This document shows, piece after piece, positions 31,495 through 40,048 of a stretch of 64,000 nucleotides of DNA. Each line of letters opens with the position of its first letter. Position 1 is the first letter of the stretch. A model generated the notes under the pieces. It saw only the letters and a program-made list of their open reading frames with translations. It was not told the DNA's origin and did not search any database. The stretch comes from an uncultured Paracoccus sp. (GTDB lineage Bacteria > Pseudomonadota > Alphaproteobacteria > Rhodobacterales > Rhodobacteraceae), in contig NZ_CANKWH010000008.1 in the NCBI RefSeq assembly GCF_947487305.1, positions 154,033 through 218,032 on the forward strand, read 5' to 3'. The position numbers and the translations under genes were made by a program.

Positions 31495-32331
31495 TCAGGC
31501 CGGCATCGCCAGCCCAAGGATCTGACGCGCCTGCTGCCAGCTGGCCACCGGCCGGTCGTATTTGCCGCAAAGCTCGACCGTGCGCGCGACCAGCGCGGCA
31601 TTGGACGGGGCAAGGGTATCGCGGTTCAGCCGCACGTTATCCTCGAGCCCGGTGCGGGCATGGCCGCCCGAGGAAATCGCCCAGTCATTGATGGTCAGCT
31701 GGTTCGACCCAATCCCCGCCGCGCACCAGGGCGCATCTTCACCGAACAGCCGCTTGACCGTGTGGATGTAGTAGTCGAACACATCGCGATCGACCGGCAT
31801 GGCGTTCTTCACCCCCATGACGAACTGCACATAAGGTGTGTCCTTGATCCGACCGTCGGCGTGCATCTTGGCCGCCTGCAGGATGTGCGACAGGTCGAAG
31901 GCCTCGATCTCGGGCTTCACGCCATGGGCCAGCATCTCGCTGGCCAGCCAGTCCACCAGGTCGGGCGGGTTCTCGTAGACCCGCGTCGGGAAATTGTTCG
32001 ACCCGACCGACAGCGAGGCCATGTCGGGCGACAAGGGCAGCATTCCGCCCCGCGCCTGACCCGCGCCCGAGCGCCCACCGGTCGAGAGCTGCACGATCAT
32101 GCCGGGGCAGTGCTTTTCCAACCCCTCCTTCAGTGCAGCGAAGCGAGCGGGGTCGCTGCTGGCTTTGCCCTCGTCGTCGCGAACATGGCAATGGGCGATG
32201 GTTGCCCCGGCCTCGAAGGCCTCTTGCGTGCTTTCGATCTGCTCCGAGATGGTGATCGGTACCGCCGGGTTGTTCTCTTTGGTCGGAAGCGAGCCGGTGA
32301 TGGCCACGCAGATGATGCAGGGTTTGGTCAT
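31495..32331 (-). CDS. Beta-keto acid cleavage enzyme (BKACE, DUF849)
   Basis: The product (278 aa) belongs to the family of 3-keto-5-aminohexanoate cleavage enzyme, which condenses a beta-keto acid with acetyl-CoA and cleaves it to acetoacetate plus a new CoA ester. Zinc ligands are visible: H47 and H49 (AHCHVRDD), and a glutamate in TGLEDN. It follows pcaG by 8 bases and is the last gene of pcaC-pcaH-pcaG. This context suggests beta-ketoadipate as substrate, giving succinyl-CoA and acetoacetate; that is inference. Confidence 0.85.
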   Translation of the reverse strand: MTKPCIICVAITGSLPTKENNPAVPITISEQIESTQEAFEAGATIAHCHVRDDEGKASSDPARFAALKEGLEKHCPGMIVQLSTGGRSGAGQARGGMLPLSPDMASLSVGSNNFPTRVYENPPDLVDWLASEMLAHGVKPEIEAFDLSHILQAAKMHADGRIKDTPYVQFVMGVKNAMPVDRDVFDYYIHTVKRLFGEDAPWCAAGIGSNQLTINDWAISSGGHARTGLEDNVRLNRDTLAPSNAALVARTVELCGKYDRPVASWQQARQILGLAMPA

Positions 32332-32339
32332 GGGGGGCC

Positions 32340-32960
32340 TCAGATATCGAAGAAGACGGTTTCGTCATCGCCCTGAAGGCGGATGTCGAAGCGATAGACG
32401 GGGGTGCCGTCGCGATCCTCGCGCGTGGCGATCAGCGTGGCGCGGCGCTTTTCCCATTCGATCAGGTTGATGACCGGATCCTTGGCATTGGCCTCGGTCT
32501 CGTCGCCGAAATACATCCGGGTGTTCAGCCCGATATTGATGCCGCGCGCGACGATCCACAGGTTCAGATGCGGCGCCATAAGCCGGCCATTGCGGCCCAT
32601 GACGGCGCCGGGCTTCACCGTATCGAAGCCCCATTCGCCGGTGTCGAAATCGGTGATGACCCGGCCCCAGCCGCGAAAGCCGTCCTCGACCTCGCCGCCG
32701 CCTTCGGGATGGGCGTAATGGCCGTCGGCATTGGCCTGCCAGACCTCGATCAGCACATCCTTGACCGGGCTGCCGATGCCGTCGATCACCAGACCCTCGA
32801 CCCGGATGCGCTCGCCCCTGGCGTTCGGCCCGGCAATGTCCCAGCCCAGTTCCTCGCGGTAGATGTCAAAGCCCGCAGCCCCCGGCGCAAGGCCGATATG
32901 GACATAAGGGCCGGCGGTTTGCGAGGCGCTTTCACGAAGATAATCAAGCTTCTGTGCCAT
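32340..32960 (-). CDS. pcaG: Protocatechuate 3,4-dioxygenase alpha subunit
   Basis: PcaG (206 aa) pairs with PcaH in the non-heme Fe(III) dioxygenase that opens protocatechuate to 3-carboxy-cis,cis-muconate. It starts MAQKLDYLRE, has the intradiol fold phrases IEVWQANADGHY and MAPHLNLWIVARGINIGLNT, and ends RFDIRLQGDDET. A GGAGGAACTGAGC stretch provides the ribosome-binding site. A palindromic repeat separates it from pcaH. Confidence 0.95.
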   Translation of the reverse strand: MAQKLDYLRESASQTAGPYVHIGLAPGAAGFDIYREELGWDIAGPNARGERIRVEGLVIDGIGSPVKDVLIEVWQANADGHYAHPEGGGEVEDGFRGWGRVITDFDTGEWGFDTVKPGAVMGRNGRLMAPHLNLWIVARGINIGLNTRMYFGDETEANAKDPVINLIEWEKRRATLIATREDRDGTPVYRFDIRLQGDDETVFFDI

Positions 32961-33037
32961 GCTCAGTTCCTCCCTTTCCGCATGTTCCGGGCGGAAAACC
33001 GGTTCCCACTTTTCCTGAACATGCTCAGTTCCCCTCC
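32958..33037. repeat. Palindromic intergenic repeat flanked by a 13-bp direct repeat
   Basis: Between pcaH and pcaG lies an element with arms GCATGTTC (32980-32987) and GAACATGC (33017-33024) around a core containing AACCGGTT. The 13-mer CATGCTCAGTTCC occurs at 32958-32970 and again at 33020-33032, 62 bases apart. The core resembles the mobile palindromic repeats widespread in alphaproteobacteria (RIME-like), judged from memory. The duplication includes the pcaG ribosome-binding site and start and the pcaH stop. Confidence 0.65.
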
Positions 33038-33741
33038 GGCCGGTTCTCGAAATAGGTCGACCGCCGCCCGCGCAACACGATGTCGAACTTGTAGGCGATG
33101 CTGTCCAAGGGCACGGTCGCGTTCAGGTCGAGCTTTGCCGTCAGCTGCTCGATCGCGTCCTGATCGGGGATCGTCGCCACGATCGGGCATTTGGCGATCA
33201 GCGGGTCGCCCTCGAAATACAGCTGGGTGATCAGCCGCTGGCTGAAGGAATGGCCGAAGACCGAGACATGGATATGCGCTGGCCGCCAGTTGTTCACCCA
33301 GTTGCGCCAGGGATAGGCGCCGGGCTTGATGGTGCGGAAGACATAGCGCCCCTCGGCATCGGTGATGGTCCGCCCGCAGCCGCCGAAATTGGGGTCGAGC
33401 GCGCCCAGATAGGTATCCTTCTTGTGGCGATAGCGGCCCGATGCATTGGCCTGCCAGATCTCGACCAGCGTATGCGGCACCGGCCGGGCGTTCTCGTCCA
33501 GCACCCGGCCATGGACGATGATCCGCTCGCCCACCGGATCGCCGGATTTGGCATAGTTGCGGATCAGGTCGTTATCGACCGGGTCGATGTCATTGTGGCC
33601 GAAGGTCGGGCCGGTGATCTCGGATGCCGATTGCTGCAGCGAGATCATCGAATAGCGCGGGCTGCGCGCCACCGAGGTCTTGTAATCCGGGGTCAGCGCA
33701 GGCGGGTGCAGGCGCCGGTCGCGTTGGTAATATTCTCTCAT
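33025..33741 (-). CDS. pcaH: Protocatechuate 3,4-dioxygenase beta subunit
   Basis: PcaH (238 aa) carries the iron site. The Fe(III) ligands by alignment to the Pseudomonas enzyme are Y111, Y143 (PGAYPWRN), H156 and H158 (WRPAHIHVS). The intradiol core phrase [13 protein letters not shown] is present. Its start overlaps the pcaC stop by 4 bases (ATGA). Order on the minus strand is pcaC, pcaH, pcaG, BKACE. Confidence 0.96.
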   Translation of the reverse strand: MREYYQRDRRLHPPALTPDYKTSVARSPRYSMISLQQSASEITGPTFGHNDIDPVDNDLIRNYAKSGDPVGERIIVHGRVLDENARPVPHTLVEIWQANASGRYRHKKDTYLGALDPNFGGCGRTITDAEGRYVFRTIKPGAYPWRNWVNNWRPAHIHVSVFGHSFSQRLITQLYFEGDPLIAKCPIVATIPDQDAIEQLTAKLDLNATVPLDSIAYKFDIVLRGRRSTYFENRPEGN

Positions 33742-34142
33742 TTCTGCTCCTCCTCGGCGGCGTCCATTTCGGCATAGGTCTGCTTGGCCAGCTTCAGCGC
33801 GTGATTGGCGCGCGGCACGCCGGCATAGATGGCGACATGCTGGAAGGCCTCGGCCACGTCGCGGCGGCTGGCGCCGGTGCGGGCGGTGGCGCGGATATGC
33901 ATCGGAATTTCCTCGAAATTCCCGGTCGCGGCCAGCAGCGCCAGCGTCAGCATGGATCGCTCGCGCAAGCTGATCGCCTCGCTGGCCCAGACCGTGCCCC
34001 AGGCGCCCTCGGTGATCATGGTCTGAAAGGGCGAGTCCAGATCGGACTTGGCGGCCTCGGCCCGGTTCACATGGGCATCGCCCAGAACGCGGCGGCGGAC
34101 AGCCATGCCGGCCTCATGACGGGATTGCGAATTGTCTTGCAT
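33738..34142 (-). CDS. pcaC: 4-carboxymuconolactone decarboxylase
   Basis: PcaC (134 aa) decarboxylates 4-carboxymuconolactone to beta-ketoadipate enol-lactone. It has the family core [18 protein letters not shown] and [17 protein letters not shown]. The ATG at 34142 is preceded by GGAGG; upstream in-frame Met codons at 34196 and 34175 fall in the promoter region. It is the first gene of the operon, divergent from pcaQ. pcaB and pcaD, needed on either side of this step, are not in the window. Confidence 0.92.
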   Translation of the reverse strand: MQDNSQSRHEAGMAVRRRVLGDAHVNRAEAAKSDLDSPFQTMITEGAWGTVWASEAISLRERSMLTLALLAATGNFEEIPMHIRATARTGASRRDVAEAFQHVAIYAGVPRANHALKLAKQTYAEMDAAEEEQK

Positions 34143-34211
34143 CAGAAATCCTCCTGTCCATAACTTAACCGCCATGATCCAGCCGAGATAATGCAAAATG
34201 GGGCAATTTTC

Positions 34212-34227
34212 ATAACCAAATGATTAT
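34212..34227. promoter_or_regulatory. Candidate PcaQ box
   Basis: ATAACC-N4-GATTAT matches 10 of 12 fixed positions of the ATAACC-N4-GGTTAA site described for PcaQ in rhizobia. It also forms a dyad CATAA/TTATG at 34211-34228. It lies 70 bases upstream of the pcaC start and covers the start of pcaQ itself, so it could activate pcaCHG and repress pcaQ. Confidence 0.5.
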
Positions 34228-35128
34228 GCATCCCGGCGTCAAATTGCGGCATCTGCGCGCCTTCGCCGCCATTGCGGATGAAGGCAGCCTGTCGGCTGTC
34301 GCCCGTGCGCAGGGCATCACCCAACCGGCGCTGAGCCGCACGCTGGCCGAGCTGGAGGATCTGATCGGCCTGCCGCTTTTCAGCCGCGAGAACCGCCGGC
34401 TGGTGCTGACCCAGCAGGGCGCGGTGTTTCGCCGGCATGTCCATCTGGCACTGCAGGCGCTGGATGCGGGCGCGGCGGCGCTGCGGCCCGGCAATGCGGG
34501 CGGGGTGATCCGCGTTGGCATCCTGCCCACGGCGGCGACACGGCTTTTCCCGCTGGTGGCGCTGCGCCTGCGCGAGATCGCACCCGAACTGCTTCTGAAG
34601 ATCGAGACCGGGCCGCATACCTATCTGGTGCGCCTCTTGCGCGACGGGCAGATCGACCTGATGGTCGGACGGATGCCCGATGCCGGCGAGATGGCCGGGC
34701 TGGCCTTCCAGCATCTCTACGAAGAAGAGGTGGTGCTGGTCGCCCGCGCCGGCCATCCGCTGGCGGACCTGCCCCCGCGCGACTTGCTGCGGCAGGTGCC
34801 GGTGGTGCTGCCGCCCGAAACTGCGATCATCCGCCGCCCGGTGAACGAATACCTCGCCGCGCTGAACCTGATCGGGTTGCGTCCGGCTTTCGAGACGGCG
34901 GCGCTCGCCATTGGCCGGGGGATTCTGGCGGCCTCGGATGCGGTCTGGTTCATCTCGCGCGGCGTGATCGGTGCCGAACTGGATCGCGGCGATCTGGTCG
35001 AGATCCGGACCGGGGTGCGGTTCCTGTCTGGGGCGGTCGGTCTGACCTATCGCCAGTCGGGGGCACCGGTGCCGGGGCTCGATCTGCTGATGCAGTTGGC
35101 TCAGGACGGCGCGGCCCCGCATGGCTAG
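34220..35128 (+). CDS. pcaQ: LysR-family regulator PcaQ
   Basis: The protein (302 aa) has an N-terminal LysR helix-turn-helix (about 8-67; ITQPALSRTLAELE) and a substrate-binding domain (GVIRVGILPTAATRLFP). Divergent placement next to pcaCHG supports PcaQ, which activates pca genes with beta-carboxymuconate or related intermediates. Starts at 34220 and 34226 are both possible. It converges on quiC with a 4-base stop overlap. Confidence 0.87.
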   Translation: MIMHPGVKLRHLRAFAAIADEGSLSAVARAQGITQPALSRTLAELEDLIGLPLFSRENRRLVLTQQGAVFRRHVHLALQALDAGAAALRPGNAGGVIRVGILPTAATRLFPLVALRLREIAPELLLKIETGPHTYLVRLLRDGQIDLMVGRMPDAGEMAGLAFQHLYEEEVVLVARAGHPLADLPPRDLLRQVPVVLPPETAIIRRPVNEYLAALNLIGLRPAFETAALAIGRGILAASDAVWFISRGVIGAELDRGDLVEIRTGVRFLSGAVGLTYRQSGAPVPGLDLLMQLAQDGAAPHG

Positions 35129-37002
35129 CGCCGGGGCACGGCGGCGGGGCGGGTGCCGCGCTTCTGTGCCGCGATGCGGAATGGGGCATTGGGCGCGCCG
35201 TAACCCTGATAGCCGTTCTCGCGCTGGATGATCTCGAAGAAGAAGCCGCCGGGCTGGGTGGCGGAATAGAACTGGAAGAACCGGCCCCTCTCGTCCTCGT
35301 CATAAAGCACGTTCGCGGCCTGCATCCGGGCGACCAGATCGGCGGAGAGGCCGAACCGCGCCGCCACATCGTCATAGTAATTCGCCCCGATCTGAAGCAC
35401 CGGAAAGCCGCGCTCGGCCATGGCCTCGGCGCTGGCGAAGATGTCATCACTGGCCAGCGCGACATGCTGGACCGATGAGCCAAAACTGTCTGCGATGAAG
35501 CGCCCGGCCAGCGTGCCCCGCGCTTCCGCCCCGTTCAGCGTCACCCGCAAGCCTCCCGATTGCACCGCCTGGCTGCGCACCAGACCGGCCGGGTCGGCGA
35601 CATCGACCATCGGTGCCTTCTTGGCGTCGAAGATCGAGGTATAGAACAGCGACCAGCTGAGCATCTCGTCATAGGCCATGGTCTGGGCGATATGGTCGAT
35701 GCCGGTCAGGCCGGCACCGGGCGGGGCGGCTTCGGTGGTGAAATCCACGTCCCAGATGCGCCCGAGGTCCGAGGTCGCGTCAAGGAAACGGATCATGCTG
35801 CCGCCGACGCCGCGAATACCCGGGATCGTCAATTCGCCTGCGGGGTTGGCCTGCGGATGCGGGCGCGCCAGCAGCGCGGTGGCGCGGTCGAACGCCGCGC
35901 GGGCATCGGGCATCATCAGCGCGATTTCGGAAACCGTGGTGCCATGGGCGACATAGGAACTGCCGGCAAAGCCCTCGCTGTCGGTATTGACCAGCACATT
36001 CGCGCCGCCCTGCCGCCAAAGCGTGACCGGTTTCGACACATGTTTGCCGGCGCGCGAAAAGCCCAGGGCGGTCAGCATGGTCTCCAGCGCCGGGGCATCG
36101 GCATCCGAGGTGGCGAATTCGATGAACTCGATGCGCTCGGCCTGTTCCGGGGCAGGGAAGGGCGGCAGATCGACCGGCAGGGCCGGCTCCTCGCGCCGCA
36201 CCTTGTCCATCGTGGCGATCAGGCTGCGATGACCGTCCTGAGCCACCAGACGGGGCAGGCCCGCGCGGAACTGGTCGTTGAAGATCTCGAGGCTCAGGGG
36301 CCCGTCATAGCCGGTGGCGGCGACCGCGCGCATGAAGCCCGACACATCCAGATCGCCTTCGCCCGGCATGTTGCGGAAGTGCCGCGACCAGTAGAGCAGA
36401 TCCATCGGGATGGCGGGCGCATCGGCCAGCTGGACGAAGAAGATGCGGTCGCCCGGAATGCTGCGGATGCTGGTCGGATCGACGCCCCGGCCAAGCGTGT
36501 GGAAACTGTCGAGGATCAGCCCGACATTCGGATGATCGGCGCGGCGCACCACCTCCCATGCATCGCGGTGATCGTTGATATGGCGGCCCCAGCACAGGGC
36601 CTCGAAGCCCACGCGGACGCCGTGCTTAAGGGCCAACTCGCCCAGTTCGGCGAAATCATCGGCCATGCGGCTGATGCCGCCAAGCGCCGCCGGATGGACA
36701 GAGGAGCAGACAAGGATCAGGTCGGTGCCCAGCTGGTTCATCAGCTCGAACTTGCGTTCTGCCCGGGCGAAGGAGCGGGCGCGCAGCGGTTCGGGCAGGC
36801 CCTCGAAATCGCGGAAGGGCTGGAACAGGGTGATCTCCAGCCCGGCCTCGCGGACCATCCGGCCGACATCCTGCGGCGCGTGGTCCGAGGCGATGAAATC
36901 CTGCTCGAAGATCTCGATCCCGTCAAAGCCGGCAGCGGCGATGGCATCCAGTTTCTCGGTAAAGCTGCCCGAGATCGAGACCGTGGCGATCGAGGTCTTC
37001 AT
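35125..37002 (-). CDS. quiC: 3-dehydroshikimate dehydratase fused to an HPPD-like domain
   Basis: The product (625 aa) converts 3-dehydroshikimate to protocatechuate. The N-terminal half is an AP-endonuclease-2-like TIM barrel (AAGFDGIEIFEQDF, GFEALCWGRHIND, LDSFHTLGRG, NMPGEGDLDV). The C-terminal half resembles hydroxyphenylpyruvate dioxygenase and keeps candidate metal ligands in GIDHIA, VQHVAL and FFEII. The length and fusion match QuiC1/QsuB-type enzymes. It overlaps the AroE-like gene by 4 bases. The role of the second domain is not known. Confidence 0.9.
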   Translation of the reverse strand: MKTSIATVSISGSFTEKLDAIAAAGFDGIEIFEQDFIASDHAPQDVGRMVREAGLEITLFQPFRDFEGLPEPLRARSFARAERKFELMNQLGTDLILVCSSVHPAALGGISRMADDFAELGELALKHGVRVGFEALCWGRHINDHRDAWEVVRRADHPNVGLILDSFHTLGRGVDPTSIRSIPGDRIFFVQLADAPAIPMDLLYWSRHFRNMPGEGDLDVSGFMRAVAATGYDGPLSLEIFNDQFRAGLPRLVAQDGHRSLIATMDKVRREEPALPVDLPPFPAPEQAERIEFIEFATSDADAPALETMLTALGFSRAGKHVSKPVTLWRQGGANVLVNTDSEGFAGSSYVAHGTTVSEIALMMPDARAAFDRATALLARPHPQANPAGELTIPGIRGVGGSMIRFLDATSDLGRIWDVDFTTEAAPPGAGLTGIDHIAQTMAYDEMLSWSLFYTSIFDAKKAPMVDVADPAGLVRSQAVQSGGLRVTLNGAEARGTLAGRFIADSFGSSVQHVALASDDIFASAEAMAERGFPVLQIGANYYDDVAARFGLSADLVARMQAANVLYDEDERGRFFQFYSATQPGGFFFEIIQRENGYQGYGAPNAPFRIAAQKRGTRPAAVPRR

Positions 37003-37856
37003 ACCACTTCTTCCGTCGTCATCAGCTCATGGCGCAGCGCTGCGGTGTCGAGCGGCAGGCCGGCAAACAGCTTCCAGGCGTGGACGCCCTGGAAGAAGAA
37101 CAGTTCCCAGCCCGAGACGACCTTCAGCCCATGCGCCGCCGCATCGGTCAGGAATTGCGTGTCGGGCGGGGTATAGACTGCGTCAAAGGCCCATTCGGCG
37201 CCGGCCAGCGCCTCGCCCGCAATCGGCGTGCCCTCGTAGCCGACCATGCCGACCGGGGTGCAGTTGATGACGCCCTGCACGCCCTTGCCCGCTGCTTCGG
37301 CACTGTCATGGACGCTGACGGTCATCGCGGGCGCGGCGCGACGCAGATCCTCGGCCAGCGCCTCGGCCTTGGCCTGATCGCGGTCGACCAGCCGCAGCGC
37401 CGAGGCGCCAAGGGCGATCAGCCCGAAGGCCACGGCGCGGCCGACGCCGCCGGTGCCGATCATCAGCACCGCGCCCGGCGGGGTTTCGCCGCGCACCAGC
37501 CGATAGGCCGAGACGAAGCCCGAATAGTCGGTGTTGTGGCCTTCGGGGCCGTTTGCCCCGAAGATCACCGTGTTGACGGCCCCGATGGCGCGCACCAGCG
37601 GATCGTCGATCCGGACCTTGGCCGCCCCGCGTTCCTTATATGGATAGGTCACGTTGATGCCGCGAAACCCGCCCTTGGCGCAGTCGGCAAAGACCTGGTC
37701 GAAATCCTGCCCCAGATCGCGCGGGATCAGCCGGCGATAGCTGACCTCGACCCCGTTCTGCCGCCCCGCCAGCACATGTAGCAGGGGCGAGCGCGAGCGG
37801 GCGATGTTGTCACCGATCAGGCCCAGTTGCAGGGTCTTGGTGTCGGTCGTGGTCAT
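36999..37856 (-). CDS. Shikimate/quinate dehydrogenase family protein
   Basis: The protein (285 aa) is an AroE-family NAD(P) dehydrogenase. The substrate side shows SRSPLLH and the KERGAA lysine region with NTVIF; the nucleotide-binding loop is IGTGGVGRAV. The operon with quiC and a transporter points to catabolic oxidation of shikimate or quinate to the 3-dehydro compound rather than aromatic amino-acid synthesis. The ATG at 37856 follows AGGAGG and overlaps the tctA stop as TGATG; a GTG one codon upstream is also possible. Confidence 0.87.
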   Translation of the reverse strand: MTTTDTKTLQLGLIGDNIARSRSPLLHVLAGRQNGVEVSYRRLIPRDLGQDFDQVFADCAKGGFRGINVTYPYKERGAAKVRIDDPLVRAIGAVNTVIFGANGPEGHNTDYSGFVSAYRLVRGETPPGAVLMIGTGGVGRAVAFGLIALGASALRLVDRDQAKAEALAEDLRRAAPAMTVSVHDSAEAAGKGVQGVINCTPVGMVGYEGTPIAGEALAGAEWAFDAVYTPPDTQFLTDAAAHGLKVVSGWELFFFQGVHAWKLFAGLPLDTAALRHELMTTEEVV

Positions 37857-39373
37857 CACCGTGCCTCCTCGTTGCGGGCGGGCAGCAGCCGCGCCTTGAG
37901 CCGGGTCCAGAGCGGGGTCTGGCTGAAGAAGATGAAGATCACGGCGAGGAACAGGATCAGCGACAGCGGGCTGGTGACGATGCCGTGGAAGAAGCGGCCC
38001 AGATCCTCGCGTTCGGAAATGATCGCCCGTCGCCAGTTGTCATCCAGAAGCCGCGACAGGATCACCCCCAGGATCACCGGCCCCAGCGGATAGCCATAGC
38101 TCCGCATGAAGTAGCCCAGCACCCCGAAGGCCAGCATCCAGTAGACATCGGTGATCGAGTTGTTGGTGGCATAGGCGCCGACGATGGAGAGCAGCATGAT
38201 CATCGGGATCAGCACGGCGCGCGGCATTTCCACGACCTTGGTGAACAGCTTGATGCCGGTCAGGCCGAAGATGAGCATGAAGAAGTTCGCGACCACCAGC
38301 GAGCCGACGATGAACCAGAACATGTCCGGCTGTTCCACCATCAGCATCGGGCCGGGGTTCAGCCCGTGGATGAACAGTGCGCCGATCATGATGGCGGTGA
38401 CTGCATCGCCCGGAATGCCAAGGGTCATCATCGGGATGAAGGCCCCGCCGACGGCGGCGTTGTTGGCGGTCTCGGGGGCGACCAGGCCCTCGATGGCGCC
38501 CTTGCCGAAGGGCCGCGAGGGCTTGCGGGTGACGCGCTTGGCATGGTCATAGGCCATCAGCGCGGCGATATCGCCGCCGGTGCCCGGCAGCGCGCCGATG
38601 ATGACCCCGATGGTCGAGGTCTGCAGCGACAGCGGCAGGTATTTCTTGATCGTGCCAAAGCTGGGGACGATGCGGGTGATCTTCTGCTTGATCGCCGGGG
38701 TATCCAGGTGGTGCAGCTGCGCCAGCGCCTCGGAGACGCCGAACATGCCGATCATCACCGCGATGAACGAGATCCCCGACTGCATCAGCGGCAGGTCATA
38801 GGTGAAGCGGCCGGTGAAGGTCAGCGGGTCCATGCCCACCATGCCGATCAGGATGCCGAAGGCGCCCGAGAAGATGCCCTTGACCAGGCTTTCGCCCGAC
38901 AGCGAGCCGACCAGCAGGATGCCCAGGATCGCCAGCAGCATGTAGTCGCGCGGCTGGAAGGTCAGGGCGAATTGCGAGACCGAGGGCGCGGCCAGCGCCA
39001 GAACGATGATGCCGATGAAGCCGCCGAAGAAGGACATGACCGTGGTGATGCCGATGGCGGTGCCGGCCTCGCCGCGCTGCGCCATGGGATAGCCGTCCAT
39101 GGCCGTGGCAATGGCCGAGGGCGCGCCGGGGATGTTCAGAAGGATCGCCGTGCGCGAGCCGCCATAGACCCCGCCCATGAAGATGCCGATCATCAGCGCG
39201 ATGGCCGGATGCACGTCCCATGAGAAGGTGAAGGAGATCAGGATCGAGACCGCCATTGTGACCGACAGGCCCGGAATGGCGCCGATATAGACTCCGGCAA
39301 AGGTGCCAAGCGCCACCAGCGACAGAAGCTTCAGGTCGGTGAAGACGGTGAAGAAGGCTGAAAGGGCATCCAT
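37856..39373 (-). CDS. tctA: Tripartite tricarboxylate transporter permease TctA
   Basis: TctA (505 aa) is the large membrane subunit, with about twelve helices. Family marks include GAIPGLSVTMAVSILISFTF, GVYGGSRTAILLNIPGAP and GALPGTGGDIAALMAYDHAK. The ATG at 39373 lies just after the tctB stop and has GGAGG upstream; the GTG at 39382 is less likely. The transport substrate is probably a cyclic hydroxy acid, judged from the downstream enzymes. Confidence 0.92.
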   Translation of the reverse strand: MDALSAFFTVFTDLKLLSLVALGTFAGVYIGAIPGLSVTMAVSILISFTFSWDVHPAIALMIGIFMGGVYGGSRTAILLNIPGAPSAIATAMDGYPMAQRGEAGTAIGITTVMSFFGGFIGIIVLALAAPSVSQFALTFQPRDYMLLAILGILLVGSLSGESLVKGIFSGAFGILIGMVGMDPLTFTGRFTYDLPLMQSGISFIAVMIGMFGVSEALAQLHHLDTPAIKQKITRIVPSFGTIKKYLPLSLQTSTIGVIIGALPGTGGDIAALMAYDHAKRVTRKPSRPFGKGAIEGLVAPETANNAAVGGAFIPMMTLGIPGDAVTAIMIGALFIHGLNPGPMLMVEQPDMFWFIVGSLVVANFFMLIFGLTGIKLFTKVVEMPRAVLIPMIMLLSIVGAYATNNSITDVYWMLAFGVLGYFMRSYGYPLGPVILGVILSRLLDDNWRRAIISEREDLGRFFHGIVTSPLSLILFLAVIFIFFSQTPLWTRLKARLLPARNEEAR

Positions 39374-39374
39374 C

Positions 39375-39944
39375 TCAGGCACCTCCGCCGATGAGGTTGC
39401 GGAAGAACTGCAGCATCTCGGCCTCGGGGAAGATGCCCGAGGGCATCAGCACCGTGAAGATGATGCGGAAGACGACATAGATGATGACGAGGACGAGGAA
39501 GGACACGCCAAGCGTCTTGACCCAGCCCTGCCGCCAGAGAAGCTTGATCGAGATGGTCAGGAACAGCATCGAGGTCGGCAGGAAGCCGAGCGGCTTCAGC
39601 AGCAGACCATAGCAGACCAGCAGCACCGCCATGATGACCAGCGCCAGCGGCAGGATGTTCTGCCCGAAGGTCTCGCCGGAGATCAGCGGCAGCTTGATGG
39701 TGCGCAGCATGATGAGGCCCCCGGTGATGCACATGATCAGGGTTGTGACCATGGGCAGCGTGCCGGGCGCCGACAGCGCTTCGAAGCCCGAGATGTCATA
39801 GGCGCTCCAGAGCAGGAACAGGCTTGCCAGAAGCAGCAGGATGGTGAAACCGGCCTCGCCCGGGCGACGGGTGTCGCGGGCATGTTCATGAAGATCGGTG
39901 ACTTCGTCCTGCAGCGCCTCTGTGTCGTGATCGGTCGGGGACAT
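39375..39944 (-). CDS. tctB: Tripartite tricarboxylate transporter small subunit TctB
   Basis: TctB (189 aa) has a hydrophilic N-terminal stretch of about 30 residues and then four hydrophobic helices, with a typical SAYDISGFEAL-PGTLPM region and a central hydrophobic hairpin. It sits between tctC and tctA, about 100 bases after tctC. Confidence 0.87.
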   Translation of the reverse strand: MSPTDHDTEALQDEVTDLHEHARDTRRPGEAGFTILLLLASLFLLWSAYDISGFEALSAPGTLPMVTTLIMCITGGLIMLRTIKLPLISGETFGQNILPLALVIMAVLLVCYGLLLKPLGFLPTSMLFLTISIKLLWRQGWVKTLGVSFLVLVIIYVVFRIIFTVLMPSGIFPEAEMLQFFRNLIGGGA

Positions 39945-40048
39945 GGCACCCTCCTTGTCGCACAGGTTTCAGGATCTTGGCGCGGGCCGTCTGCTGGCGC
40001 GCCGGATCGCGCGGGGCCGGCATGGCCCTGCGCGCTGGTCGTTTGGGA

